NCBI RefSeq assembly: GCF_000369505.1
Contig: NZ_KB850053.1
Coordinates: 400,943 to 464,942 of the forward strand
Length of the DNA: 64,000 nucleotides
Source of the DNA: Acinetobacter sp. NIPH 298
Lineage (GTDB): Bacteria; Pseudomonadota; Gammaproteobacteria; Pseudomonadales; Moraxellaceae
Direction: 5' to 3'
Shown: positions 26,327 to 35,101 of the stretch, in pieces
Layout: each line of letters starts with the position of its first letter
How positions within the stretch are numbered: position 1 is the stretch's first letter
Notes under the pieces: model-generated
What the model was told of the DNA's origin: nothing
Seen by the model: only the letters and a program-made list of their open reading frames with translations
Databases searched by the model: none
Position numbers and translations under genes: made by a program

Positions 26327-27022
26327 CTAGTTGGTCAAATACTCTTCACGATTTTGACGATACGGCTCATCAACAAGCACAAACATTTGTTCTTGTTTGG
26401 CTTCGGCGATCCACTGCTGAACCGATGACAAAGACAAGATTTTTTGCATGTAAGCTTGGCTTGAAGCAGATACAGGGAATTGGAAACACACAAAACGCAT
26501 GACTACAGGTGCATAAAATGCATCGGCAATACTAAACTCACCACATAAGAAGCTATCTGCACTTGGGCGTTCCGACCAAATTTGTTCAATCCGAGCCACA
26601 TCAGCACGAAGTTGATCATGTTCAGTCCAAAGTTTTTGACCAATATGCGCTAAATCAGCTTCAATATTCATTGGACAAAGATTACGTAAGCTTTGGAAAC
26701 TGCTGTGCATTTCTGCGCTAATGCAACGCGCTCGAGCACGTAATTTTTTATCTTGTGGCAATAGATTTTTTTTAGGAGATTGCTCTGCGACGTATTCACA
26801 AATCGCCAAACTGTCCCAAACCGTAACATCACCATCCACCAGCACAGGTACTTTACCCGTCGGATTCAGTTTCAAAATTTCTGTCTTAAACGGGCTAGCC
26901 AGTTCAAAATCATCAAACTGAATGAGATGCTCTTGAAACGAAATCCCTGCCTGTTTTAATAATATCCAAGGACGCATCGACCAAGTAGAGTAATTTTTAT
27001 TGCCAATAAATAAAGTATACAT
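26327..27022 (-). CDS. Glutathione S-transferase family protein
   Basis: A 231-residue soluble GST. The N-terminal thioredoxin-like domain begins MYTLFIGNKNYSTWSMRPW, where the Ser/Thr pair near the N-terminus is the likely catalytic site, with NPTGKVPVLVDGDVTVWDSLA as the glutathione-binding cis-Pro and DSLA segment. The C-terminal helical domain follows from about residue 85. It resembles the YfcF-like group. It starts 3 bp after the dsbD stop, so it is the second gene of a dsbD-gst operon. Confidence 0.9.
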   Translation of the reverse strand: MYTLFIGNKNYSTWSMRPWILLKQAGISFQEHLIQFDDFELASPFKTEILKLNPTGKVPVLVDGDVTVWDSLAICEYVAEQSPKKNLLPQDKKLRARARCISAEMHSSFQSLRNLCPMNIEADLAHIGQKLWTEHDQLRADVARIEQIWSERPSADSFLCGEFSIADAFYAPVVMRFVCFQFPVSASSQAYMQKILSLSSVQQWIAEAKQEQMFVLVDEPYRQNREEYLTN

Positions 27023-27024
27023 GC

Positions 27025-28878
27025 TTATGATTTTCCTTCAAATAAAGCCAGTTGCTGTAATAAATCTGCCTTTTTAAATGCCCCAGTTAAACGTAACGCG
27101 CGAATTTCTTGTTGTTGCTGATCTAAAAATAAGTAGGTCGGCGGCCCTAAAATATCCCATTGTTTTAATAAAGCTTGATGAGAAGCATCATACTGACTTA
27201 GATCCAATTTAATCAGATAATACGGTGACAAGGCTTGTTGTACTGCTGCATCTTTTAAAATACGGTGCTCAATTGGCTGACATGCCACACACCAATCTGC
27301 ATACACATCAATAATAATGCCGCGATCTTCCGGCGCATTGGCTAACACCTGTTGAAATTGCTCAGCGGTCTTTGCCACATGCCATTCAGCCAACTTTTCC
27401 GCCTGAACAGAACCCAGATTCTGAATATGTTGATATTGGGTATAAGCAAGAAATGGTATGGTGAGTATTAACAAGAGAATATACAGCCATTGCAACTTAC
27501 CTTTTTGAGCGAATAATCGATAAAGTGCATAAATAATAAAAGCCAAACCTAAAACGAGGCTAAGCAACTGCATCGCCAACTCTGGCAATAATGGGCGGAG
27601 GAAATAAATGCTCAATGCCAACATTAAAAAGGCAAAAATCACCTTAATTTGATGCATCCACTCACCTGCTTTCGGTAAAGCTTTAGCACCTAAAACACTC
27701 GCAAGCAATAAAGGCAGTCCCATCCCAAAACCAAGCGTGAACAGCAATAAAGCGCCTTGCCATTGATTTTGGTTTTGCGAAATAAACAACAAGATCCCCG
27801 CCAATGGTGCAGTCATACATGGTCCGACCAATAATGCCGAAATCATGCCCATGACACTGGCACCAACTAAAGTACCCCCTTGTTGCATCGACTGCATACG
27901 ATCCAATTGATTGACCCATTTTTGTGGCAGTTTTAGCTCAAACAAACCGAATAGGTTTAAGGCAAACACGATAAATAATAGGCTAAAAGCAATCAAAGTC
28001 GCAGGTTGTTGCAACCACCGTTGAAAATTAAGTCCTGCCGATGCAGCAATCATACCTAACACGGCATAAACCATGGCCATACTGACCACAAAAGTAAAGG
28101 CGATCGCCCATGCTTTTACCCCTTTATTGTCACGGACAATCAACGAGGTCAGAATCGGCAACATCGGTAATGAACACGGCGTAAAGGCCAGTAAAATTCC
28201 TAAACCGAGAAATAACAATACACTATAGGCCAATGAATGTTGTGCCAAGGTGGTAGACCACTTTTGGTCTTGTGCCATACCTGCTGAGTCAGTCGTAGCG
28301 GAATCGACAGGAGATAAGGCTTCATCTGAAGCGGTATCAAAGGCGTTAGTTTGGGTATTTAAGGCGTTGGCAGAACGAGCCACATCTAAAAAACGTTTTT
28401 GTGAATTTGAGCCTGTATTTTGCACACTGACCAGACCATCGACATCGGTCTGAAATTCTATATTTTGGGGTGGGTAACAAATCCGATCTTTGGCACAGCC
28501 TTGCCACGTTACTCGATAATGTTGAGATGCTTGAGTTGGGATATCAAATTCAGCTTGCTGATAATAAACTTGGCTATGTCCATAGTTCTCATCATATTGA
28601 TCAACCGCTTTAGGCAAATTTAATTGTACGGGTTGATTGCCTTGTTGTACTTCAAATTTGTGTTGATACAAATAATAGTTTGGTTGAATATTCCAATGTA
28701 GACGCGCCTGATTACGCTCAGTCGATTCAACCGAAAAGGCAAATGCATCTTCAGGGCTTAACAGTTGCTCGGATACACTCTCTTGGGCATAGGTCATCGA
28801 CCCACACAACAACAATAAACTACCAAGGAAGTAACACATCAGTTCGGAACTATAGCCACCCTGAGTACATTTTTTCAT
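27025..28878 (-). CDS. dsbD: Thiol:disulfide interchange protein DsbD
   Basis: Moves reducing power from cytoplasmic thioredoxin to periplasmic thiols. The start at 28878 (MKKCTQGG...) follows GAAGAG and gives a cleavable signal ending near TYAQE. The periplasmic alpha domain has the cysteine pair in CAKDRICYPP. Eight membrane spans carry one Cys each in FTPCSLPMLP and LVGPCMTAPLAG. The C-terminal thioredoxin-like domain has DWCVACQPIEH (CVAC). All six redox cysteines are present. At 617 residues it is slightly longer than E. coli DsbD, owing to an Ala/Ser/Thr-rich linker near residues 170-200. Confidence 0.95.
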   Translation of the reverse strand: MKKCTQGGYSSELMCYFLGSLLLLCGSMTYAQESVSEQLLSPEDAFAFSVESTERNQARLHWNIQPNYYLYQHKFEVQQGNQPVQLNLPKAVDQYDENYGHSQVYYQQAEFDIPTQASQHYRVTWQGCAKDRICYPPQNIEFQTDVDGLVSVQNTGSNSQKRFLDVARSANALNTQTNAFDTASDEALSPVDSATTDSAGMAQDQKWSTTLAQHSLAYSVLLFLGLGILLAFTPCSLPMLPILTSLIVRDNKGVKAWAIAFTFVVSMAMVYAVLGMIAASAGLNFQRWLQQPATLIAFSLLFIVFALNLFGLFELKLPQKWVNQLDRMQSMQQGGTLVGASVMGMISALLVGPCMTAPLAGILLFISQNQNQWQGALLLFTLGFGMGLPLLLASVLGAKALPKAGEWMHQIKVIFAFLMLALSIYFLRPLLPELAMQLLSLVLGLAFIIYALYRLFAQKGKLQWLYILLLILTIPFLAYTQYQHIQNLGSVQAEKLAEWHVAKTAEQFQQVLANAPEDRGIIIDVYADWCVACQPIEHRILKDAAVQQALSPYYLIKLDLSQYDASHQALLKQWDILGPPTYLFLDQQQQEIRALRLTGAFKKADLLQQLALFEGKS

Positions 28879-28958
28879 GATGATTTCTCTTCGATCAGCC
28901 CAATGCTCCCGATGAGATATACAGGAATTCACGGGAGATCATGAGAAGATAATTTTGC

Positions 28959-29729
28959 TTAAAATAAAACCGATACGCCTAAACCACCGTTGTAGCTTCT
29001 GGCATCACCATTTAAATCGACCCCAACACTGGCATCGAGCTGCATCCGATTATTCACCGCATAGACTAAACCAGTGCCTAAGCCATATTCGTAATCTTGG
29101 CTTTCTGCTTTACGGTAAATAAACTCTGAGTATCCAGATAATTTTCCAGCAATTTTATAATCAATGGTAGGTATCGCAGTTACCGCCCAATTACTGTTTT
29201 GCGCTTCATAACGCATGGTAATCGAAGTACCGATCAGATCACTAAACTCATACGCTACAGCCGAGGTTAAACTGTAGATATCATCATGCGCAGTAAATTC
29301 ATCGTTCCCAGTAGCAAGAATTGCTTCTGCTAATAACGCCATGGTTAAACGATCATCGTGTAGGTTAATGGCTTTTTTCAAACCAATGCTGACATCACCT
29401 AGACCATTGTTTTCTTTGGTCATGCCCGCACGTTTATGCTGCTGCCAAACAGGACCTTGCCAACCAAGTTGTAATTCCAAGCCTTTAGCCAAACCTGTCC
29501 GCAATAACATGTCGCCATTGAGGGTTAAGGTTTTCTCTTTTTCACCATCTACGGTTTGTTGTTGATAGCTAACTGTCGGCAAACCTTGTTCCCATGCCAG
29601 CTGCCCAACAGGCGTAATTCCTGTACCCATGCCAGCGCCAGGACGATCAAAAGAGAAATCAGCAGCAAAAGTCGTGCTCGCCATCATCGATACAGCAATA
29701 AAACTCAATGTTTGAAGTTTATTCATCAT
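28959..29729 (-). CDS. Outer-membrane beta-barrel, phenol-degradation MetA-like transporter family
   Basis: A 256-residue exported protein with signal MMNKLQTLSFIAVSMMASTTFA and alternating beta strands ending in GVSVLF, the aromatic C-terminus used for barrel assembly. The start GFDRPGAG-like segment (FSFDRPGAGMGTGITPVGQLAWEQ, quoted in part) and the repeated G-x-ELQLGW strands fit the MetA_deg barrel family. AAGGGG lies 3 nt before the first ATG. Its substrate is unknown. It lies upstream of dsbD on the same strand with an 80-bp gap. Confidence 0.68.
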   Translation of the reverse strand: MMNKLQTLSFIAVSMMASTTFAADFSFDRPGAGMGTGITPVGQLAWEQGLPTVSYQQQTVDGEKEKTLTLNGDMLLRTGLAKGLELQLGWQGPVWQQHKRAGMTKENNGLGDVSIGLKKAINLHDDRLTMALLAEAILATGNDEFTAHDDIYSLTSAVAYEFSDLIGTSITMRYEAQNSNWAVTAIPTIDYKIAGKLSGYSEFIYRKAESQDYEYGLGTGLVYAVNNRMQLDASVGVDLNGDARSYNGGLGVSVLF

Positions 29730-29756
29730 TATCCCCTTTCTATTCTTTGACTACGC

Positions 29757-30302
29757 TTAGGCGGTCAATTCTTTTGACATTTTTGCACCATTGTTACGCA
29801 GTAACTCAAGCGTCTCACGCTCTTCAGCTAATGACTCTGACCAATCGATTTCATCAAAGTCACAATCAAAGAACAGTTGGCTGATTGATGATAAAATCGT
29901 TAAACCTTCTTCATCACGTGTATTTGGATCAACTTTTTCATCCAATAAGCGTTTTACCACTGGCGCACAAGCTGAACTTGCTGCATCCCAAAGTGGGCCA
30001 TAAAACTCTTCTGCATCCCACAAATGCAAATTCGCTTTCGCCTGAATGAGTGCATCTAAAATATCTAAATAGACTTTAAGTTGTTGTTGTTTTTCAGTTT
30101 CAGCAATGGGTTGATTGGCTTCATAGGCCTCACAAATCTTTTCCCACCATGCAAATAAGCCATCACAAATGACTGAAACAGGTGGGCCTTGCTCAGGATC
30201 AATAAAATTCGGGTCAAGTCCTTCAGCAAGTAGAGATTGCACTTGGGCTAAATCGAGTTGTTGTATGGCTTGCACCAAGGCCTGTTGCTGTTTGCTTAAC
30301 AT
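29757..30302 (-). CDS. Ankyrin-repeat-like cytoplasmic protein
   Basis: A 181-residue acidic protein. Two helix pairs with ankyrin character are seen: ALVQAIQQLDLAQVQSLLAE followed by GLDPNF, and PVVKRLLDEKVDPNTRDEEG followed by LTIL. There is no signal peptide or catalytic motif. ATG at 30302 is preferred to the TTG two codons earlier. Ankyrin proteins mediate protein contacts; the partner is unknown. Confidence 0.72.
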   Translation of the reverse strand: MLSKQQQALVQAIQQLDLAQVQSLLAEGLDPNFIDPEQGPPVSVICDGLFAWWEKICEAYEANQPIAETEKQQQLKVYLDILDALIQAKANLHLWDAEEFYGPLWDAASSACAPVVKRLLDEKVDPNTRDEEGLTILSSISQLFFDCDFDEIDWSESLAEERETLELLRNNGAKMSKELTA

Positions 30303-30402
30303 GACCAATTCTCACAATATAATATTTAATGTTTCTATTATGCCGAATATCCCGACAGCTTTTTATAAAACGAACTAAAAATCATGTATAAATTTGATAC
30401 AC

Positions 30403-30438
30403 GCATAAAAAAAGCCCGATATTGGGCTTTTTTTATGC
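30403..30438 (-). terminator. Strong terminator after the hibernation factor gene
   Basis: A perfect 15-bp stem, GCATAAAAAAAGCCC / GGGCTTTTTTTATGC, with a 6-nt loop lies 9 bp past the stop at 30447. The symmetry would allow function in both directions. Confidence 0.88.
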
Positions 30439-30446
30439 AGATATGA

Positions 30447-30818
30447 TTATGCTTCTTTTACATCTAAATCATCATCTACATCAATATATTCAGGCAAGCC
30501 ACCACGATGGTGGTCTTTTTTCTCATACAAATGCTCCAGACTGCGTTTCAACTTATCAATCGCACCATGAATAGAAAAATCAATATTTGCAGCTTTATGC
30601 GTTACTGCGACAGGTTTCAAACCTGCTGGGCGAGCTTCGATCATACAGCGTTTATCATGATCTCCCGTTTTTTCCCCATTTTCATCACTGAGATGAACTG
30701 AAAAATGTGTAATACGCTCACTATAGCGTTGAAATTCTTGCATTAGTTCTGCACGAACATAACCAATTAAACGTTCACTACCTTGAATGTTTTTATCTGT
30801 ACGGATTTCAATATTCAT
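30447..30818 (-). CDS. HPF/RaiA family ribosome hibernation factor
   Basis: A 123-residue protein with the S30AE-type beta-alpha fold: MNIEIRTDKNIQGSERLIG, then ERITHFSVHLSDENGEKTG, CMIEARPAGLKPVAVTH and AIDKLKRSLEHLYEK. The C-terminus is acidic (YIDVDDDLDVKEA). These proteins bind the 30S decoding region and silence ribosomes in stationary phase. There is no C-terminal dimerisation domain, so it is the short form. It stands alone with its own terminator. Confidence 0.82.
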   Translation of the reverse strand: MNIEIRTDKNIQGSERLIGYVRAELMQEFQRYSERITHFSVHLSDENGEKTGDHDKRCMIEARPAGLKPVAVTHKAANIDFSIHGAIDKLKRSLEHLYEKKDHHRGGLPEYIDVDDDLDVKEA

Positions 30819-31320
30819 AAATATCTTCCTCTCTTTTCGATGAGACGTTTTGACTAAACTTGTTATTTAGACGCATTTTGAGCATGCCGTCATTCAGTGC
30901 AGCTGTATATTCTGATTCTGTAAATACCTGTAGTCTCCTTGCTTTGCATCTGTTGCTTTTCAGTATGTGAGAAGATCTTCTATATTTCCAATATCCGTCC
31001 ATAATTAAAAATATGCAAGCTGATTTTTGACATTTTTTATTTGCGTTGGTGCATCCGTTAAGGCACTTAGCGCAGGTTTTCCCTCTAGCAGCAAAAATTT
31101 TTGAATAATATCAAGCCAATTGGATGAAAATAAACATCCTCAAATCATACACAACACGCTATGTTGAAATCGAGTCTGCGCGCGATAAAAACTGCTGAAT
31201 TGGATCCGCATTTTCCAGTGCTCCAGCCTATACAATTCTTTTGAGCATTTGGTCAAATTTGGCTTTATTTTTGCTTAATTCCTTGTATGCTTTACACGCC
31301 TTTTTAGGGGGATCTTTTTA
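30819..31320. other. 502-bp intergenic region between the hibernation factor and Tsx-like genes
   Basis: It must hold the divergent promoters of the two genes. No supported protein gene was found. A 24-codon plus-strand frame at 31124-31198 has a GG-poor leader and no known resemblance. AGGGGG lies about 10 nt before the ATG at 31321. The upstream part of the region (30840-31000) shows no repeat or terminator. Confidence 0.5.
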
Positions 31321-32046
31321 ATGCAATTTAAGCAACTTGCGGCGACATGTTTATTGGTATCAACAGCAGCTTTCACTCAGGCAAAGCCTATTTGGCAGGA
31401 CTTTAGCCTCACGGGTTTATATGGTGAAAACTATGAAGTTGTTGATGAAAAGCAAACAACTTTAACGGTTGAATATGCGGCAAAAGTAAAATATGCCGAT
31501 GTATTCTTTTTTATGGATCGTATGCGTGGTAGTGACGACCATAAAAGCACCTATTTCGAGCTTTCTCCGCGTCTGAGCCTAGGTGAAATTTCAGGTCAAA
31601 AACTGGCTTTTGGCCCAGTTACAGATATTTTGATCTCAACAACTTGGGAAGCAAACAGCGCCGATGGCAGTAACTTCGATAATTTCTTATACGGCGTAGG
31701 TTTTGATCTTAAAATTCCATATTTCCAATATGCAAATATCAACTTCTACCGTGCCAATAATGAAAACACCGCTGATGACTATCAAATGACTTTGGTCTAT
31801 GCGTTGCCATTTAAAGTTTCTACAGAAGAATTCTTGGTCGATGGTTTCCTCGACTGGTCAACAGCTGAAAAAGATCATGCCAGCGAACTTAACTGGACCA
31901 CACAATATAAATGGAATGTCGGTAAGCACATTTCACCAGACACTCGTTTGTATCTTGGTGTTGAGCACTCAGTTTGGAATAACAAATTTGGTATCAAAGG
32001 TAGCGATGAAAACAACGTTAGCGCTTTAATCAAATACCATTTCTAA
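31321..32046 (+). CDS. Tsx/OmpK-like outer-membrane channel
   Basis: A 241-residue exported barrel with signal MQFKQLAATCLLVSTAAFTQA. The mature part has strands typical of the Tsx family: WQDFSLTGLYGENYEV, YADVFFFMDRMRG, TYFELSPRLSLGEISG, then LYLGVEHSVWNNKFGI and the C-terminal ALIKYHF. Tsx channels admit nucleosides. A nucleoside role here is inference, since OmpK-type members also occur. A terminator follows at once, so it is a single-gene unit. Confidence 0.82.
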   Translation: MQFKQLAATCLLVSTAAFTQAKPIWQDFSLTGLYGENYEVVDEKQTTLTVEYAAKVKYADVFFFMDRMRGSDDHKSTYFELSPRLSLGEISGQKLAFGPVTDILISTTWEANSADGSNFDNFLYGVGFDLKIPYFQYANINFYRANNENTADDYQMTLVYALPFKVSTEEFLVDGFLDWSTAEKDHASELNWTTQYKWNVGKHISPDTRLYLGVEHSVWNNKFGIKGSDENNVSALIKYHF

Positions 32047-32062
32047 GTCTCATATCCGTTTA

Positions 32063-32092
32063 AAAAACAGCAAGGCATTCCTTGCTGTTTTT
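32063..32092 (+). terminator. Terminator after the Tsx-like gene
   Basis: AACAGCAAGG / CCTTGCTGTT with a CATT loop, preceded by A's and followed by TTT, 20 bp after the stop. Confidence 0.87.
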
Positions 32093-32166
32093 GCTACGAT
32101 CATTCATATTAGAATTGGTTGATTTTTCTCTTATTTTGAAAAACCACACTTTTCCCATATGATTTG

Positions 32167-32727
32167 ATGACCGATCCCATGTCAGTAAATATCTCACTTG
32201 CACCCCATACTTTGGCTTCACAATATCAAATCCGTTTTGCAACGACCGAAGACTTAAAACAAATACTGACCATTTACAATGCTGAAATTTCAACTGGAAC
32301 AGCCAATTGGAATGATCAAACTGTTTCCCTCACTCAATATCAACAACGCTTTCAGGATTTACAGCAACAGCAATTTCCCATGATTGTGGTCGAAGATCTA
32401 CAACATAAAAAAGTGGTCGGTTATGCTTACTATGCTGCATTTCGGAGCATTGCTGGATATCGTCAAACCATTGAACATTCTGTATTTATTGACCCAAGCT
32501 ACGCACGTCAGGGTCTAGGCAAAGCCTTAATGCTGCAACTGATTCATCTCGCTACACAACAACAGATGCATATTATGGTTGCAGCGATCGATAGCGGAAA
32601 TACAGGCTCGATCGTGCTACACCAACAGCTCGGTTTTGTGCAAACAGGTTACATGCCACAAGTCGGACAAAAGTTTGGGCAATGGCGTGACTTAGTTTTA
32701 ATGCAATTGCATCTTCAACAAGCATAA
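32167..32727 (+). CDS. GNAT N-acetyltransferase, phosphinothricin/methionine-sulfoximine type
   Basis: A 186-residue acetyl-CoA-dependent enzyme. It has QIRFATTEDLKQILTIYNAE at the start, a GTANWNDQTVSL acceptor loop, the acetyl-CoA loop YARQGLGKALM at about residue 118, and ends with LHQQLGFVQTGYMPQVGQKF then GQWRDLVLMQLHL. The pattern matches the PAT/YncA/MddA group, which acetylates methionine sulfoximine and similar amino acid analogues. No good ribosome site is visible; ATG at 32167 or 32179 could be the start. Confidence 0.85.
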   Translation: MTDPMSVNISLAPHTLASQYQIRFATTEDLKQILTIYNAEISTGTANWNDQTVSLTQYQQRFQDLQQQQFPMIVVEDLQHKKVVGYAYYAAFRSIAGYRQTIEHSVFIDPSYARQGLGKALMLQLIHLATQQQMHIMVAAIDSGNTGSIVLHQQLGFVQTGYMPQVGQKFGQWRDLVLMQLHLQQA

Positions 32728-32801
32728 CAATTTCATCACTGCCGTCATGGTGGATAGTTGGCTAAAATCAAAAAGACTTAGATTTTTAAAAGACAAATAA
32801 G

Positions 32802-33539
32802 ATGAAAGCATTACCCTTATATTTCGTTATCACTAGTGTTTTCGCAGCGACCACCAGTTTCGCTGAATCATCGTTTGAACAAGAGTTACAACAAGGCTGT
32901 GCCAAAGTAAAACAATATGCCCAAGCAGGAAAAAAGTTTTACGATCAGAAGCAGTATGCAAAAGCGGTGAAACAATTTGAAGATCAAGTAGCATGGACAC
33001 ATTTCTGCCAACTGAATGCTGAAGAAAGCGGCATTCGAGTCACAGACCGAGACGTTGAGATCGCCAATAATAATGTCGGACTGAGCTATGCCAAGCTCGA
33101 CAAGCCACAATGGGCAAGAGTCTGGTTTTTACGGAATAAAGACACTAAAACCAGTCAATATAATTTAAAACAACTGCCTAAACCGCAAATCTCTAAAGAC
33201 TTACAAGGGAGCTATGTACGAACCAATGGCTTTGGTCAATGGGATTACATCACCGTCAAAAAACAACAGAATCGCTATCTGATTGACTTTGAGGGCTACT
33301 ATTTTGGACTTCGCGGGTTAATTTATGGTCCAAATCTGGGTTCATTTGAAACCAGCATGCCGATCACCGCAAAACGGGCAAACCATCGTTATGAAGACTG
33401 TCAGATCAAACTTCAATTTTTAAATGATCCACAGAATGGACAAAAAATCGAGGTTGAGCAAAATAATGGTGCTTCAACCTGTGGCTTTGGACACAATGTT
33501 TATGCAGGTGGCACGTTTTATAAGGTTGAAGATAAATAA
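32802..33539 (+). CDS. Periplasmic protein with TPR-like N-terminal half
   Basis: A 245-residue exported protein with signal MKALPLYFVITSVFAATTSFA. The next 90 residues form a helical TPR-like hairpin (YAQAGKKFYDQKQYAKAVKQ and NNNVGLSYAKLDKPQWARVW). The second half is beta-rich with cysteines in RYEDCQIKL and GASTCGFGHN that may pair. No catalytic motif was recognised and no family name can be given. It may be a small lysozyme-inhibitor-like fold, which is speculation. It is followed by a bidirectional terminator shared with urtE. Confidence 0.7.
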   Translation: MKALPLYFVITSVFAATTSFAESSFEQELQQGCAKVKQYAQAGKKFYDQKQYAKAVKQFEDQVAWTHFCQLNAEESGIRVTDRDVEIANNNVGLSYAKLDKPQWARVWFLRNKDTKTSQYNLKQLPKPQISKDLQGSYVRTNGFGQWDYITVKKQQNRYLIDFEGYYFGLRGLIYGPNLGSFETSMPITAKRANHRYEDCQIKLQFLNDPQNGQKIEVEQNNGASTCGFGHNVYAGGTFYKVEDK

Positions 33540-33540
33540 G

Positions 33541-33567
33541 AAAAAAGCCTCTTTCGAGGCTTTTTTT
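33541..33567. terminator. Bidirectional terminator between the TPR-like gene and urtE
   Basis: AAAAAAGCCTC / GAGGCTTTTTT with a TTTC loop. The urtE stop codon overlaps the last bases of the T run. Confidence 0.9.
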
Positions 33568-34264
33568 AAATCGCCACCAATTCTCGAATCCCCTTCTCAG
33601 GCATATCCTCACCAAGCCCTTGTGCAACCACCTGCCCCCGAGCCATCACGGTATAATTATCCGCAAGCTCCTCAGCAAAATCATAAAACTGCTCAACCAA
33701 CACGATTGCCATTTCACCTTGATCTGCCAATTTACGAATCACCCGCCCGATATCTTTAATAATCGAGGGTTGAATCCCCTCCGTTGGCTCATCCAAGATC
33801 AAAACCCGAGGTTCAGAGGCCAAAGCTCTAGCAATAGCGAGCTGCTGTTGCTGACCGCCTGACAGATCCCCACCACGGCGATGTTTCATCTCATCCAACA
33901 CAGGAAAAATTTCATAGAGATGACTCGGTACTTTCCGCGTCTTTGCCCCTGAAAATTTCGCCATACCAATTAAAATATTTTCCTCAACAGTGAGCGTCGA
34001 AAAAATATCACGCCCTTGCGGCACATAGGCCAAACCTGCACGTACTCGTTGTTCAGGTGACATCTTGGCAATATCTTTTCCATCTAATAGAATCTGTCCT
34101 GATTTAATCGGCAAAATCCCCATTAAGCACTTTAATAACGTGGTTTTACCTACACCATTACGCCCAAGAACCACACTGCATTCACCTACAGGTGCAGACA
34201 ACGACACATCACGCAGAATATGACTACCACCATAGAACTGGTTAATTTCTTTCACTTCTAGCAT
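33566..34264 (-). CDS. urtE: Urea ABC transporter ATPase UrtE
   Basis: A LivF-type ATPase of 232 residues. Walker A is VVLGRNGVGKTTLLK, signature LSGGQQQQLAIARAL, Walker B VLILDEPTEGIQPSI. The EGIQPSI ending of Walker B is typical of UrtE. It pairs with UrtD to drive urea uptake through UrtB and UrtC. AGGGGA precedes the ATG. It is the last gene of the urtABCDE operon, 9 bp after urtD. Confidence 0.95.
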   Translation of the reverse strand: MLEVKEINQFYGGSHILRDVSLSAPVGECSVVLGRNGVGKTTLLKCLMGILPIKSGQILLDGKDIAKMSPEQRVRAGLAYVPQGRDIFSTLTVEENILIGMAKFSGAKTRKVPSHLYEIFPVLDEMKHRRGGDLSGGQQQQLAIARALASEPRVLILDEPTEGIQPSIIKDIGRVIRKLADQGEMAIVLVEQFYDFAEELADNYTVMARGQVVAQGLGEDMPEKGIRELVAI

Positions 34265-34273
34265 CAGTGTCCC

Positions 34274-35101
34274 CTATCGTCCCAAATATTTTTCAATCAC
34301 ATCTTCATTGGCTTGTACTTCTGCCAATGTGCCTTCAGCCAAGATCGCCCCTTGCGCCAACACCGTAACTTTTTCACTGATGGTGTCAATAAAGCTCATA
34401 TCATGCTCAACCACCACTAAGGTGTGGTTCTTTTTCAACTCTAAACAGAGTTCGGCTGTGCGCTCAGTTTCTGCATCGGTCATGCCTGCCACAGGCTCAT
34501 CCAATAAAATCAGCTTGGGACGTTGCATCAACAACATGCCAATTTCTAACCATTGCTTTTGTCCATGGGACAATAAGCCTGCTGGCTTATGTAAAAACTC
34601 TTTGAGGCGGATTTGCTCCAGTGTTTCATCTAAAGCCAATTGCGCTTCAGGATCTAAGCGACTAAACAAACTTTTTTTGACCCGTTTATCTCGTGGTGCA
34701 GCCAACAATAAATTTTCCAGCACGGTGAAATTTTCAAATACCGTGGGCTTTTGAAACTTGCGTCCAATACCTGCTTCAGCAATCTGCTCGGTACTCATTT
34801 TGGCTAAATCATAATTTTGTCCAAAAAATGCAGTACCTGTGGTCGGTCGAGTTTTACCTGTAATCACATCCATTAAGGTGGTTTTACCTGCACCGTTCGG
34901 CCCGATAATGCAGCGTAATTCACCCTCTGCGATATACAGCGATAAATCATTCAATGCGCGGAAAGAATCAAACCAAACACTGACATTTTCTAAGTACAGT
35001 GCGATACCGTGACTAAAATCTGCATCCAGTGTTTTGATTCGCCCATAACCTTCGCCAAGCTGACCGCCATGTTGTGCTGAATTGGTGCTGACTTCATTCA
35101 T
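34274..35101 (-). CDS. urtD: Urea ABC transporter ATPase UrtD
   Basis: A LivG-type ATPase of 275 residues. Walker A is IIGPNGAGKTTLMDVITG, signature LLSHGQKQWLEIGM with the SHGQ variant usual in UrtD, Walker B LILLDEPVAGM, and H-loop VVVEHDMSF. The first 30 residues are an extension before the nucleotide-binding fold. Its ATG directly follows the urtC stop, indicating coupling. Confidence 0.95.
   Translation of the reverse strand: MNEVSTNSAQHGGQLGEGYGRIKTLDADFSHGIALYLENVSVWFDSFRALNDLSLYIAEGELRCIIGPNGAGKTTLMDVITGKTRPTTGTAFFGQNYDLAKMSTEQIAEAGIGRKFQKPTVFENFTVLENLLLAAPRDKRVKKSLFSRLDPEAQLALDETLEQIRLKEFLHKPAGLLSHGQKQWLEIGMLLMQRPKLILLDEPVAGMTDAETERTAELCLELKKNHTLVVVEHDMSFIDTISEKVTVLAQGAILAEGTLAEVQANEDVIEKYLGR

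Noticed and set aside
30808..31002. 64-codon minus-strand frame overlapping the hibernation factor start
   Set aside because: It overlaps the start of the real gene and has no domain, signal or plausible ribosome site.
31124..31198. 24-codon plus-strand frame in the gap before the Tsx-like gene
   Set aside because: Leader has only a weak GG; no family resemblance or conservation evidence.
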